64,000 nucleotides of DNA from the NCBI GenBank assembly GCA_016490735.1, contig JAEMWC010000216.1, forward strand, positions 623,501 through 687,500. The letters run 5' to 3'. A model generated the notes under the pieces. The model worked only from the letters and a program-made list of their open reading frames with translations. It was not told the origin of the DNA and did no database searches. The number at the start of each line of letters is the position of its first letter. The first letter of the stretch is position 1. Position numbers and translations under genes: made by a program. This stretch comes from Pachyseris speciosa. Lineage: Eukaryota; Cnidaria; Anthozoa; Scleractinia; Pachyseridae. Below, piece after piece: positions 1-10,838 of the stretch.

Positions 1-378
1 GTGTATCGATAATATAACAATTATTAAATTCCATTTTTGCATGATACAGTTGTAGTTGCTGTGACTGCTAAGCCAATGATACACCAGGAAAGGACTTGAT
101 TTCTCCCGTGAGACCACACCAATTTTGGAATGGGTTCTTCCTGTCACTGCCCTTTTCCTTGACAATTTTTAAAACATGAGAGAATGCTTTCAGTTAATTA
201 AGGAACCATGTTTTTAGTACCTCACATAGTGTAAATGTGTTTGTGCCAAAAGACCCTCGATAACCACCTATTCAGTGACAAATCATTCTCAACTATACAG
301 TTCACTGTGTCAAACAGTTAGGCTGACACAATGATGGCTAAGTATATAGTTAAATTACTATATATTATATATAGTATA
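1..378. other. Intergenic, no gene seen
   Basis: AT-rich sequence with short TATA runs near 355-378. I see no coding exon or clear repeat boundary here. Confidence 0.5.
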
Positions 379-548
379 TCAAATGAAGAATGATCCTCGC
401 AGTTGTGAACGCAATTTATGCAACTGTGAAAAGAAGCCTGAAAAAAATTCAGGACCTCAACCCCGTTGAAGTCCTGAATTTTTTTTCAGGCTTCTTTTCG
501 CAATTGCATAAATTGCGTTATCAACTGCAAGGATCATTCTTCATTTAA
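379..548. mobile_element. Foldback MITE, collapsed copy of a tRNA-headed family
   Basis: The two ends are inverted copies: the left end reads GAAGAATGATCCTCGCAG and the right end reads its reverse complement with one change. The arms (about 75 bases) also share the AACGCAATTTATGCAA block and the AAGCCTGAA block. The centre keeps only a short remnant (CAACCCCGTTGAAGTCC) of the tRNA-like core found in the longer copy at 34601-34878, so this copy is internally deleted. Confidence 0.75.
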
Positions 549-589
549 TTTCATTTCTGCAGTTCATATATGATTCATTTCATATATCA

Positions 590-594
<5 letters not shown>

Positions 595-628
<34 letters not shown>
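595..628. repeat. (TA)n microsatellite
   Basis: About 17 TA dinucleotides lie directly outside the 3' end of the left Penelope-like element. The right Penelope-like element also abuts a (TA)n tract. Confidence 0.9.
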
Positions 629-632
<4 letters not shown>

Positions 633-2790
633 GGTTGAAAGCGCTTCCTGGGCCAACGAAAGATGCAGAACCAAAAGGATCACTAATGATTCACAGTCCT
701 TATTCGGCGAATGATAAAAAACAGTTAAAAAGACCGAAAATGGACAACTTTTGGTTCAAAAAACGATAAAAATTTAAAAATTTATGATTAAAAAACGTTT
801 CGGTCTCTCGACCTTCGTCAGTTACAAACAGAATGTTAAAAACCTACAACTTAAATATGATTTTACAACAATGGTTACAAATTACATACGGGTTACGTAA
901 CTCAGACAATGAAACGAAAAACAATAGGTGTACAAAAAGTATGAAACGACTACGGTAAATTAACAGGATGCGGAATAACAACAATAATAGAACTAGTGAT
1001 AAATGTTATGTAATTGTCGCAGCGCAACAGGTTCCCCATCAAGGGCCTCTGAATCATCATACCTGTCAGTATCATAACAAAATCCCTAAAGAGGGCCCTT
1101 AAACAATAAGTAATAATTTCCCAACAAAGAGCCTATGAATGACCTAGCTAGCACAAAAATAACAGAATCCCCAAAAGAGGGCCCCTGAGCGCTGAAGCAA
1201 CTACAAGTGCTAAAGATTACAATTAATGAGTCGGTACACACTGACTTGTTAAAATATATAAAAATAAATTCACTGCCAATACGCACCTTAAGAAAATCGC
1301 AACCTATTGTCCAAACTCTGCTGAAATTAAGTATAATGGATGCGGTTTTTTGAATGAAATTCTTGTCTTTTATTAAGTCCATAAGGTGAAAGGGAAAACA
1401 ACTGCGCACTCCAGTATGCTTCTTTCGTAATTAATAGCTGTTCAGTGTTTTCGGACGTGTTAGTTTGGATTTGATCGATACATTGAAATGTTAAGTCCGA
1501 TAGCACGTGTGGAGTTCGGTTGAAGTGTGTGGCGACCTCGCAAGTCTTCTTATTGGTTCTCATGGACGATTTGTGATTTCTAAATCTAACTTTAAATTCC
1601 GTGGTGGTCGATCCAACATACTGGAGATTGCATTTCTTACAATGAACCAAATAAATCACATTTGAGGAATTACACGAAAGTTTCTGCCGAACAAAATAGG
1701 TTTTACCAGTTTGTGCGCTGGAAAAAGTTTGAGAGTTGACAAAGAAATTCTTGCAAAGATCGCATCTAGATTTATCACATGTGAAACAGCCGGCTGTGGA
1801 TGCTGTATTTGATTGAAGCGAGCTCTTACCGCACTTAGAAGGTGCCAAAATTTCTTTGAGGTTCTTAGGTCTGCGAAAAGATGAAATAATAGAATTCGGT
1901 GGGAAAAGCTTCCTAAGTTTTGGAGATGAAAGCAAAAGATGAATATGCTTTTTGATTAACCTATTAATAGACGGTAAATTGGGATTATATGTGAGAACAA
2001 AAGGAAAAATCTTTTTAGACTCCTTGACTTTGGCTTTAAGTAAGTCATTTCTTGGAATATTCGCTGCCCTAGAAAATTCACGTGAAACCAATTCTGCCGA
2101 ATATCCCTGTTCGATTAGATAGCCCTTGTACTCCTCCAGTCTTTTGGCGAGAAAATCGTCCTCAGAACAATTCCTACGTAGTCTCGAAGCGACCCCAAAG
2201 GGGATCGCTTTGAAAACATGTTTAGGATGGGCACTCGACGGGGGAAGGTACAAGTGGCTATCAGTAGGCTTAGAATAAACATCAGTTTGGATATAACCAT
2301 CTACCAAATGGAGTGTGACATCTAAAACATTGAGTTTGCTTGCGGAATAAACCAATTCAAATTTAATGGTGGGGTACAGCGAATTAATGTACCCAGTGAA
2401 AGAATTCAGCGCAGCAAGACCCTGTTGCCAGAGATCAAAGATATCATCACGATATCTCCACCATTGTGAGGGCTTAATAGGGCCACAATGCTTAGCTTTG
2501 TGGTCTATTTCGCCCATAGCTATATCGGCATAGCTACAGGCATTTTTGGGTCCCATAGCTGTTTTAAATGAGGACCAGACCAAGCTGCTGCGGAAAGGGC
2601 CTTCCTTTTGTCCAGCACCACGAGATATCAATTGGCAGGAAGTTCACGACGACTTAGAAGCCTTTGAAGCCAGACTTAGAACCGCTGTCTTCTTTATGGA
2701 AAAAGATCCCGAAGAACCATCATTAGGCTCGATTTCCGCCGCTCACTCGGGTCCGGGCTTTCCTCCCCGAGAGAGAACGGCTGGACGCGT
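629..2790 (-). mobile_element. Penelope-like retroelement, left copy (internally deleted)
   Basis: Read on the minus strand, the element runs from a 5' region near 2790 to a 3' end near 629. Bases 721-2562 are an inverted, near-perfect, gap-free copy of 5422-7263: the coordinates of matching bases sum to 7984 throughout. The 5' region 2723-2790 also matches 4505-4571 in inverted form. This copy has lost the central reverse transcriptase core but keeps an N-terminal stretch that the right copy lacks. Its 3' end carries about 92 bases (629-720) missing from the right copy. Confidence 0.9.
1327..2631 (-). pseudogene. Penelope-like RT/GIY-YIG protein, RT core deleted
   Basis: The 434-codon frame opens with residues of the N-terminal region (LVWSSFK) and jumps directly to GPKNACSYADI, the segment just before the RT active site. 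The catalytic YRDD motif, the cysteine-rich linker (CFTCDKSRCDLC) and the C-terminal GIY-YIG nuclease (IYLVHCKKC...YVGSTTTEF) are all present. RT motif A and the thumb-proximal regions that occupy residues 1 to about 225 of the right copy are missing, so the enzyme cannot be functional. The shared C-terminal part is identical to the copy at 4552-6657. The first in-frame methionine shown here is probably not the native start. Confidence 0.88.
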
Positions 2791-2888
2791 GACCCAGCGA
2801 CCTTGTCTGTAATTTATGCGTATCAGATGTCACCGGATGTGAAATCAGACTCCAAATGTTCCTTATTTAAGCCATGTTATCAGCAATA

Positions 2889-3001
2889 CAAGCATAAGCA
2901 TAAGCATAAACGCAAGGTTTTGATATTCTTATGCTTATGTTTATGCTTATGTCACGGCTGTCCTCACCGGCGCATAAGCTTATGCTTGTGCTTATGCTTG
3001 C
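2889..3001. repeat. Degenerate CATAAG hexamer repeats, both orientations
   Basis: CATAAG units run forward at 2891-2915 and as their complement (CTTATG) at 2930-3000, so the stretch can fold back on itself. Confidence 0.8.
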
Positions 3002-3053
3002 ATCGCTAGTGAGGATCAGGCTCTGATTTCGCGCGCAAATACGCAATGTTGTA

Positions 3054-3984
3054 ATGGATGGCGAATGTGCAAGCGAGGATACACCCAAAAAATTTCAAAC
3101 GAATACTGGATGCGTATTCTGTGTCTGTGAGCTTCCTGACTCTAGGAAGAAAACTAGATTAAATGGAAAGTGTCTGATTTGCGAAACAGAATTTGCAACA
3201 TAATGGATGTCCCTCTCTCGAGTGTAAACATGGACAGTTACTATCTGCAACGAGCGCTGCTATCGAGATGTTAAGCGCCTTGAAAAGATCCGAGAGGAGA
3301 TTAAAATTCTCCAGCATTCATTGAAAGAAAAGTTTACAGCAAATAACCGGCCGAAGCGAGGCGTTCCTACAGACTCGTCAATCTCGCCAAGTGTTGCTGC
3401 GCCGTTGAAATCTCTTCGCCATGTAACGGATGAAGGAAGGAAAAAGGTCGCAAAAAGCTTGTCATTTGGAGAGATTCGACCCAAACCAAGTCCCATGCCT
3501 GTTCAGTTACCAGTAGTTTGGCCCATTGGTCCCGTCCAAGATGCGCCTTTGGTGAAGGAAACGCCAGAAGTCCACTGCTAAGGAGATATTTCTGAAGTAC
3601 AGGTAAGCGCTAATTAATTAAATTTATTTGTTTTCAATTTATTTGACAGAACGTGCACGTTATCCTTCTTCCCTGTTCGGCTCAAATAAAATTATAAAAA
3701 TGTTCTTTATTTCAGGCAATTGTGACTTATGAATCAGGGAGTAAATCGGAGTGTTATCAAAGGATCTCCATCGGCTCGGTAAAGCTTCGGTGCGAGGAAG
3801 CAGTTGTAAGTCGATCGCGGACGCAGTTATGGATAGTGCTCAACTCAAAAAAGCCATCGAGGACCGAATTTGTTCTGATGTCAACAACAAATGCAAACAA
3901 ATTTGCGCGAAGAACGGCCCTTCATTGTTAAGAGGTGCAACAAAGGACGGCGGACAATCTATTTTTGTAAGCGTCACTGCTTAG
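3054..3984 (+). pseudogene. Decayed multicopy gene with CxxC motifs and coiled coil
   Basis: An ATG at 3054 opens MDGECASEDTPKKF, followed by a cysteine-paired stretch (CVFCVCELPD...CLICETEF) that looks like a small zinc-binding module and ends in a TAA at about 3204. The same protein resumes in another frame at about 3234 (CNERCYRDVKRLEKIREEIK, coiled-coil-like) and runs to a stop at 3579. A donor (ACAG|GTAAGC) at 3602 and an acceptor near 3716 bound an intron. The next exon needs a further frameshift before SKDLHRLGKA and continues to CKQICAKNGPSLLR. I recognise this as a gene type repeated many times in coral genomes, probably carried by a DNA transposon, but I cannot name its function. 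The stop and frameshifts make it a pseudogene. Confidence 0.6.
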
Positions 3985-4403
3985 CATAGCACGCCATCGT
4001 TTTGTTGAGGAAAACGCCTCTGCTGAGCCATACACGACATGAAATTCCCCGCGTTCTACCAGTTGCTTAGCCTCATCGCTCTTCAGTTCATCGCCGATGA
4101 ACTCGCACTGATTCCAAGAGACTTAAGGTACCGTACTTGGTCTTGCATAAGGGAAGCCAGAGGAGAGATCACAATTACGATTGACTTCGCATTGGTTAGC
4201 AAAGGACTAACTGTGTCGAAACACATCGGAGCGGACTGAAAAATCTGGGACTTTCCCGACCCAGTTAGTTGAATAACAAAGACATCTCGGCCAGTAATCA
4301 ACTTTTCCAGTGCCTCTCACTGTAAATCTTTTAAATTCTCAATGTTAAATGTCGTCAAAACTCGCTCGTAACCCACACACATCCTTTCCACGTTGTCCGC
4401 CAT
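3963..4403 (-). pseudogene. RecQ-like DNA helicase fragment
   Basis: Reading from an ATG at 4403, the frame starts MADNVERMCVGYERVL, meets a TGA after KDLQ, then gives EALEKLITGRDVFV and a Walker A motif in the form TGSGKS. A motif Ia-like stretch (VIVISPLASLMQDQV) follows. A frameshift near 4095 leads into ELKSDEAKQLVERGEFHVVYG and then SSDAYKN. This order matches the N-terminal part of RecQ-type superfamily 2 helicases. The DEAH box and the second helicase lobe are absent. It lies tail to tail with the CxxC gene at 3054-3984. The TGA, the frameshift and the truncation show it is dead. Confidence 0.72.
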
Positions 4404-4504
4404 TTTCCACAACTCTGTTCTGATATGATAATTTATGCGACAACATTGCCAGACGAAAATCTGCAGGCGGTAAGCTCATTGGCTGAAACCAACAATGGTT
4501 AACC

Positions 4505-7262
4505 GACGCGTCCAGCCGCTCTCTCGGGGAGGAAAGCCCGGACCCGAGTGAGCGGCGGAAATCGAGCCTAAACCATCATTCGCTGAACAATGTCAAACCC
4601 ACCTACCACCGATACCAGGTAAAAAAGGCTGGAAACCTCCTATCTCTAAATTCCCGGAACTCGAACTTTTTTTATCCAATCTTAGAAAAGACATTCTTAA
4701 TCCTCGGAACGTTAGTAATTTAGAGGACAATTTATCCAAAGGTGAGCGTTCCGCGCTCAGGGAGTTGAAGAATTCGGATGTCACCATTAGAATACAGGAT
4801 AAGGGCTCTCGCTTTGTTTTGATAAATTCCACGGAATATAGTGATAAGATGCTTGGTCAACTCAATAACCCCCTACATTACAAAGTCCTACAATCAGATC
4901 CTACTATCAAGCATTTAGGCTTAGTGGAGCAGTGGTGTTCCAAATGGTTGCAGAAGAGCGAAATTTCACCCGAAATTGCTTCTTGGATTGTCAACAGAAA
5001 GGCTAAGCCCGGAGTTGCGTTTGGAAATATTAAAACGCATAAGAAAGACAACCCTCTTAGACTTATTACATCGTGCTGTGGGACGGCTATTGAAAACCTA
5101 TCAGCTTTCACGGAATTCTATTTACAACCGATAGCTAGAAAGCAACCATCTTTTATTAAGGACACCACTGACCTGCTAAACAGGATACATAAACTTAATG
5201 AGCAGGGTCCGTTTCCCGAGGGTACCCTTCTGATCTCTTGGGATGTGGTTTCTATGTTCCCAAACATCGATAATGAACTAGGATTAGGAGCGGTCAGGAG
5301 AGCACTTGATGCCAGAGATCAACTACTTCCATCCACCAATTGTATTTTGGAAGCTGTAGAGATCTGCCTCAAAAGCAATCACTCAGTTTTCAATGAGAAA
5401 TTTTACCTTCAGGTTCACGGCACAGCTATTGGACCCAAAAATGCCTGTAGCTATGCCGATATAGCTATGGGCGAAATAGACCACAAAGCTAAGCATTGTG
5501 GCCCTATTAAGCCCTCACAATGGTGGAGATATCGTGATGATATCTTTGATCTCTGGCAACAGGGTCTTGCTGCGCTGAATTCTTTCACTGGGTACATTAA
5601 TTCGCTGTACCCCACCATTAAATTTGAATTGGTTTATTCCGCAAGCAAACTCAATGTTTTAGATGTCACACTCCATTTGGTAGATGGTTATATCCAAACT
5701 GATGTTTATTCTAAGCCTACTGATAGCCACTTGTACCTTCCCCCGTCGAGTGCCCATCCTAAACATGTTTTCAAAGCGATCCCCTTTGGGGTCGCTTCGA
5801 GACTACGTAGGAATTGTTCTGAGGACGATTTTCTCGCCAAAAGACTGGAGGAGTACAAGGGCTATCTAATCGAACAGGGATATTCGGCAGAATTGGTTTC
5901 ACGTGAATTTTCTAGGGCAGCGAATATTCCGAGAAATGACTTACTTAAAGCCAAAGTCAAGGAGTCTAAAAAGATTTTTCCTTTTGTTCTCACATATAAT
6001 CCCAATTTACCGTCTATTAATAGGTTAATCAAAAAGCATATTCATCTTTTGCTTTCATCTCCAAAACTTAGGAAGCTTTTCCCACCGAATTCTATTATTT
6101 CATCTTTTCGCAGACCTAAGAACCTCAAAGAAATTTTGGCACCTTCTAAGTGCGGTAAGAGCTCGCTTCAATCAAATACAGCATCCACAGCCGGCTGTTT
6201 CACATGTGATAAATCTAGATGCGATCTTTGCAAGAATTTCTTTGTCAACTCTCAAACTTTTTCCAGCGCACAAACTGGTAAAACCTATTTTGTTCGGCAG
6301 AAACTTTCGTGTAATTCCTCAAATGTGATTTATTTGGTTCATTGTAAGAAATGCAATCTCCAGTATGTTGGATCGACCACCACGGAATTTAAAGTTAGAT
6401 TTAGAAATCACAAATCGTCCATGAGAACCAATAAGAAGACTTGCGAGGTCGCCACACACTTCAACCGAACTCCACACGTGCTATCGGACTTAACATTTCA
6501 ATGTATCGATCAAATCCAAACTAACACGTCCGAAAACACTGAACAGCTATTAATTACGAAAGAAGCATACTGGAGTGCGCAGTTGTTTTCCCTTTCACCT
6601 TATGGACTTAATAAAAGACAAGAATTTCATTCAAAAAACCGCATCCATTATACTTAATTTCAGCAGAGTTTGGACAATAGGTTGCGATTTTCTTAAGGTG
6701 CGTATTGGCAGTGAATTTATTTTTATATATTTTAACAAGTCAGTGTGTACCGACTCATTAATTGTAATCTTTAGCACTTGTAGTTGCTTCAGCGCTCAGG
6801 GGCCCTCTTTTGGGGATTCTGTTATTTTTGTGCTAGCTAGGTCATTCATAGGCTCTTTGTTGGGAAATTATTACTTATTGTTTAAGGGCCCTCTTTAGGG
6901 ATTTTGTTATGATACTGACAGGTATGATGATTCAGAGGCCCTTGATGGGGAACCTGTTGCGCTGCGACAATTACATAACATTTATCACTAGTTCTATTAT
7001 TGTTGTTATTCCGCATCCTGTTAATTTACCGTAGTCGTTTCATACTTTTTGTACACCTATTGTTTTTCGTTTCATTGTCTGAGTTACGTAACCCGTATGT
7101 AATTTGTAACCATTGTTGTAAAATCATATTTAAGTTGTAGGTTTTTAACATTCTGTTTGTAACTGACGAAGGTCGAGAGACCGAAACGTTTTTTAATCAT
7201 AAATTTTTAAATTTTTATCGTTTTTTGAACCAAAAGTTGTCCATTTTCGGTCTTTTTAACTG

Positions 7263-7263
<1 letters not shown>
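4505..7263 (+). mobile_element. Penelope-like retroelement, right copy
   Basis: This is the inverted partner of 629-2790. It has the 5' region (4505-4571), an RT plus GIY-YIG reading frame, and a 3' untranslated region with the block GACGAAGGTCGAGAGACCGA. The 3' end at 7263 runs straight into (TA)n. Compared with the left copy it lacks the N-terminal coding part just after the 5' region, and 92 bases at the 3' end. The two copies therefore carry different deletions while their shared parts are almost identical. Confidence 0.9.
4552..6657 (+). CDS. Penelope-like reverse transcriptase with GIY-YIG endonuclease (5' truncated)
   Basis: The frame is open from 4552 to the TAA at 6655-6657 but has no convincing start codon; a TTG at 4765 is used only for numbering here. 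Counting from 4765, RT motif A is SWDVVSMFPNID (Asp160) and the active-site box is YRDDIF (256-261). A cysteine-rich linker (CFTCDKSRCDLC) precedes the GIY-YIG domain, which begins near residue 520 (IYLVHCKKCNLQYVGSTTTEF). Penelope-like elements use this enzyme pair to nick target DNA and copy their RNA into it. Upstream of 4765 the frame adds ELELFLSNLRKDILNPRN, which fits the family. The normal N-terminus is missing, so this copy is probably not autonomous despite an intact catalytic core. Confidence 0.92.
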   Translation, partial: AAEIEPKPSFAEQCQTHLPPIPGKKGWKPPISKFPELELFLSNLRKDILNPRNVSNLEDNLSKGERSALRELKNSDVTIRIQDKGSRFVLINSTEYSDKMLGQLNNPLHYKVLQSDPTIKHLGLVEQWCSKWLQKSEISPEIASWIVNRKAKPGVAFGNIKTHKKDNPLRLITSCCGTAIENLSAFTEFYLQPIARKQPSFIKDTTDLLNRIHKLNEQGPFPEGTLLISWDVVSMFPNIDNELGLGAVRRALDARDQLLPSTNCILEAVEICLKSNHSVFNEKFYLQVHGTAIGPKNACSYADIAMGEIDHKAKHCGPIKPSQWWRYRDDIFDLWQQGLAALNSFTGYINSLYPTIKFELVYSASKLNVLDVTLHLVDGYIQTDVYSKPTDSHLYLPPSSAHPKHVFKAIPFGVASRLRRNCSEDDFLAKRLEEYKGYLIEQGYSAELVSREFSRAANIPRNDLLKAKVKESKKIFPFVLTYNPNLPSINRLIKKHIHLLLSSPKLRKLFPPNSIISSFRRPKNLKEILAPSKCGKSSLQSNTASTAGCFTCDKSRCDLCKNFFVNSQTFSSAQTGKTYFVRQKLSCNSSNVIYLVHCKKCNLQYVGSTTTEFKVRFRNHKSSMRTNKKTCEVATHFNRTPHVLSDLTFQCIDQIQTNTSENTEQLLITKEAYWSAQLFSLSPYGLNKRQEFHSKNRIHYT

Positions 7264-7332
<69 letters not shown>
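7264..7332. repeat. (TA)n microsatellite
   Basis: About 34 TA units directly follow the truncated 3' end of the right Penelope-like element. Confidence 0.95.
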
Positions 7333-7335
<3 letters not shown>

Positions 7336-8103
7336 ATAGTATAGTTAAATTATTTTAAGGTAGGTTTCAAATTAAAGAACACTACACACAAACCATACCC
7401 ATCACCTGAATACAATTACAAAATATGTTAACATGGTCACTCAAACGAGAAAATTTAGTAGCTTCTCAGTAAGATATCCCCTTTTAGATAAAGTGGAAAC
7501 ACAAAAAAACAATAAAATAACAATAAAATAAAACTAGAAGGGATTGTTATTTCAATTAATTTTTTGTTTGTTCAGAAGTTTTCTTGATAGTGATATTTAA
7601 CTTTAAATTCAAGTTTCCAATGTCATCTGTTTGGATATTGTAGTGATTATTTGTCACAAGCCTTATGGCCTCAGATTTGTTATTAGGTTTTAGAGTAGCT
7701 GACTGGAATATAACAGAAGGTGGCTTTTTTATGAGAATTCAAACAGCCTTCAAAAAACGTTGGAAACTTTTCATTGAAAAACAGGTGGCTCAAAATTTAA
7801 AGAAGCCACTTTTTAGCCAGCTGCCAGCACTTCAGGAGAAGCCTACCTTGTACTAAATGAAATTTCCAATGAGTATACCCAAGATGAAATTACACCCTCA
7901 GTTTCAGAGTGGGGTAAAAATAAAATTTAAAATTATTCTTAAAATTTAATTGTCCATCTGTTATCTGCTGGTCTTTCACTTTGCTTTTCTACAGTGGCCC
8001 AAAAGGGTCAATCACAAATCAATTTACCAAAACAAAAATTAGTTTCCCATAACAACAAACAGTTTCTCAAAACACAAACAATTTCCCTAAAGACAAGTCA
8101 GTC
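7333..8103. other. Intergenic, no gene seen
   Basis: AT-rich unique-looking sequence. Short open frames such as 7665-7856 have no recognisable domain or codon pattern. Confidence 0.5.
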
Positions 8104-8407
8104 TTAAAGTGCACCTAACCCCCAAAATTTTTTTTCGCTAAAATAAATCTTTGCACCTGTTTGTTTACATGGCATTAAGTCTTTGTAAATATGCATGCAA
8201 AGCAGTTTGTGACGTCAAATCGAGAATAGACCCAAGCCCCTTCTGACTCGGTCGTGGGGCAGACGATGGCCAGATTTTGCAACTTTAACACCCTAGAAAA
8301 GTCAAAATAACTAGTCAAGATTTGCTTAAAAAGGCGCAATGCGTTTCAAACAGGTGCAAAGATTTATTTTAGCGAAAAAACAATTTTTGGGGTTAGGTGC
8401 ACTTTAA
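8104..8407. mobile_element. MITE with ~55 bp inverted termini, TTAA at both ends
   Basis: The left end reads TTAAAGTGCACCTAACC and the right end GGTTAGGTGCACTTTAA; the inverted match continues through a TTTGCACCTGTTTG block. TTAA borders both ends, which fits a TTAA target duplication such as piggyBac-type elements make, though the tetramer could be part of the terminus. A related copy lies at 31453-31894. Confidence 0.75.
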
Positions 8408-8847
8408 ACACAAGCCCTGTAATGCTACAAAAGGTATCAAGTCAATACTGTACCCCAATTACCATGAAAAACATCTGCCACAAATCTGCTAAGGTCTCAA
8501 AAATTATGCTAACTCTACCAATAGTAAGAAAAATATTAAGTGTCTATATACTCATAACAGTGATGATTTTTGTAAAATCTGTTTTCACCTTAACATAATA
8601 AATGCCATTTTCCATTCCTTTCCCTCCAAAACACTGGAGTAGTTCCTATTCGAGTCTTACTCTATAGCCAAGGTAATCACTTACATGTATTTCAAAAGCA
8701 TAATCTGAACTCACATCACCGTCAAAAAGGCATCTCTATGCAAGAGAATGTCAGAGTATTGGGAAACTGATTTTGATTTGATTAATTGGTTTTTGATTTC
8801 GGCCTCCGTACTTTTCCACACAAAAGCAGCCTTCCAGCCCAATGACC
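8408..8847. other. Intergenic, nothing identified
   Basis: No exon, RNA gene or repeat boundary could be supported. Confidence 0.45.
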
Positions 8848-8990
8848 TTACATACATACATTACTTTATTTACCCTCGGATTTTAGAGTAGCTTGTGCAG
8901 CTAACATCTCCGAGCATTTAACCAGCAGATGAGAGATAGACCACCACACCGGGAACTACGTCCCCTACTCTTTTCCACTTTACCTGGTCT
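8848..8990 (-). repeat. SINE body fragment
   Basis: The stretch containing AGATGAGAGATAGACCACCA and ACACCGGGAACTACGTCCC recurs at 24538-24580, inside a longer SINE with a tRNA-like head. Only the body is present here. Confidence 0.65.
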
Positions 8991-10343
8991 TTCATGATTG
9001 TCATAATATAAGTGGATGGAGAGACAACCACGACTACGGGTAAATTATTTTAAACTGGATTTTCTCAGGCCATTTCAAGGTCTCTCGAAATTGAGCTGGG
9101 CTGAGCTGAGACGCGATTTCGAGTCGATTGTAAGCAGTGGACGGTTCGATTTCGTGAGCAAAACAAAATTCAACGGCTGCGTTTCACTCGCCCGATCGGT
9201 AAACTTGCCTGGCCTGTGCAACAGAAATTCCATCGCCCCGAAAAGTTTCAGGAGCGGCCCACTGCCTGTGAGTACACACGAGAAAAAACAAAAGCTCATA
9301 CCAAACAACAACAATTGTGGCCGAGTTGTCAACAATTCTTCGTATGAAGTTTACGATACCTGCGATCGGTCTTCATCTTGATTTTTCTAGTTCCTTACAA
9401 GTGATTTTTCTTGAGTAGAAGTTTAATTTGTCGATATCTGAGTTTTGTGGGCCCCTTTCCACCATAATTTTCCTCGAAGTGTCGATACAGCGATATGGCT
9501 GACAGCAGATATGGCTGACAGCAGATTGGACGTTTGACCCTCGGTATAAGAAGTCACGAAAGGTGTGCGATATATAAGCTGATCGCCGATTGGGCGGAAA
9601 AAAATTCCTTGCCAGAAAATTTCCGCCCAATCAGGAAACTGTATTTCAATGGCTTCTGGAACTAGTCCGATAAAGAAATGTTCCCAGGGGCTCTCCTGTC
9701 CGTCTTGTAAACTTTCGCTCGTCCTGAATCTTCGTCCCAACCCTACTCTCTGCCCCTGGGTCTCCGAGGATGGTTTCCTTCTGTAAGCAAAGCCGTATGC
9801 AAATGAGCAAAAATGTAAACAATGACGTAAGCATGAAGCCGGAATGGCGTAGCTGACCGTGTATATTGTTAAGAACCTGGGAACTACTCAACAGGCTCTT
9901 TTCCTGCGACCTTTTCAAGCTTTCTGGTGCTCATGGGATAGTCTATGAAGGCTTCAGACTAAAACAGCTGGAAAGACGAAATCGAGACCTTTCATTCGAT
10001 ACCAAACACGACCGGAAAACTTTCAAGATTTTGGTATGTCAGCGCGCTTTTCTTGCTACACTGAGGGGCAATATGGAGTCGGTTTTAGTTCTTGATGGGA
10101 TACAGTGATCTTTATTTTTAATAAAGTTCGAAGCCGTCTGAAAGCTGAAGAAGAAAGAATAAAGGTTGGATACTTCATTACTTCGGTAAGAATCGTATGT
10201 TTTTTGTTTTAGAAAATACGCCTCCTTGTGGCTGCAATTTGCTAAACTAGAAGCTTAAGTTTACGATGATATCAATATGTTTTCAGGAAGAGGCGAAAAT
10301 TACACCATGGTATCATCCTAAGTCCTTTTGTGGTTTAAGTCAC
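8991..10343. other. Intergenic with one small hairpin
   Basis: No gene is supported. A hairpin lies at 9588-9632 (GATTGGGCGGAAA against TTTCCGCCCAATC), and an 18-base duplication (ATGGCTGACAGCAGAT) at about 9495-9525. The open frame at 9016-9381 has no domain support. Confidence 0.5.
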
Positions 10344-10526
10344 TTTTAGCGAATCGACGAGCATCTAATCCCTGGAAAGAAGTGAGACTTGGTAGAAGAA
10401 ATATTTCTGCATATCGGACACACTGTTCAAGAGGTTCTTTCAGCCCTTTGAGTGACAGTAGAAAATAATCTTTTCGGGAAAACGCGAGGGATTTTTGGCG
10501 GACGTTTTAGTCAGCACTGATAAACC
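10344..10526 (+). pseudogene. Truncated copy of the gene at 14950-15552
   Basis: The plus strand here matches the minus strand of 14950-15215: both encode a DLVEEIFLHI-like block, a region around VQE, and the end block GKREGFLA followed by TAG. The segment has several stops and indels and lacks about 80 bases that the right copy has in the middle. It stands in inverted orientation to that copy. Confidence 0.6.
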
Positions 10527-10779
10527 TTGAAGAAGTGAAAGTAGCGGCATACTTAGTACTTGTCTAAAGAGACAGCCAGACTATGCCGCACGGTTTGCTG
10601 TTGCCCATTATGTTCAAACGGAGAAATAATTGCCCGTGAGTATGCTAAGGAGAGAGCCATGTTAAGTAAAGAATTAAAATATCATCAGCAGGGGATTCGG
10701 CGATTAACGGAGAAGGTAAGCCGGATATAAAAATATTTTTATAAGAATGAAATAATAATAAATATAAATCATGTATATT

Positions 10780-10784
10780 TCATC

Positions 10785-10830
<46 letters not shown>
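10780..10830. repeat. (ATT)n microsatellite
   Basis: About 17 ATT units lie just before the MITE at 10839. Confidence 0.9.
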
Positions 10831-10831
<1 letters not shown>

Positions 10832-10838
10832 ATATATT

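Noticed and set aside
1086..1409. 107-codon minus frame, repeated at 6575-6898
   Set aside because: It lies in the 3' end of the Penelope-like element, antiparallel or out of frame to the real protein; its identity in both copies only reflects the duplicated DNA.
9016..9381. 121-codon plus-strand frame
   Set aside because: No domain, no splice context and low-complexity composition; judged a chance frame.
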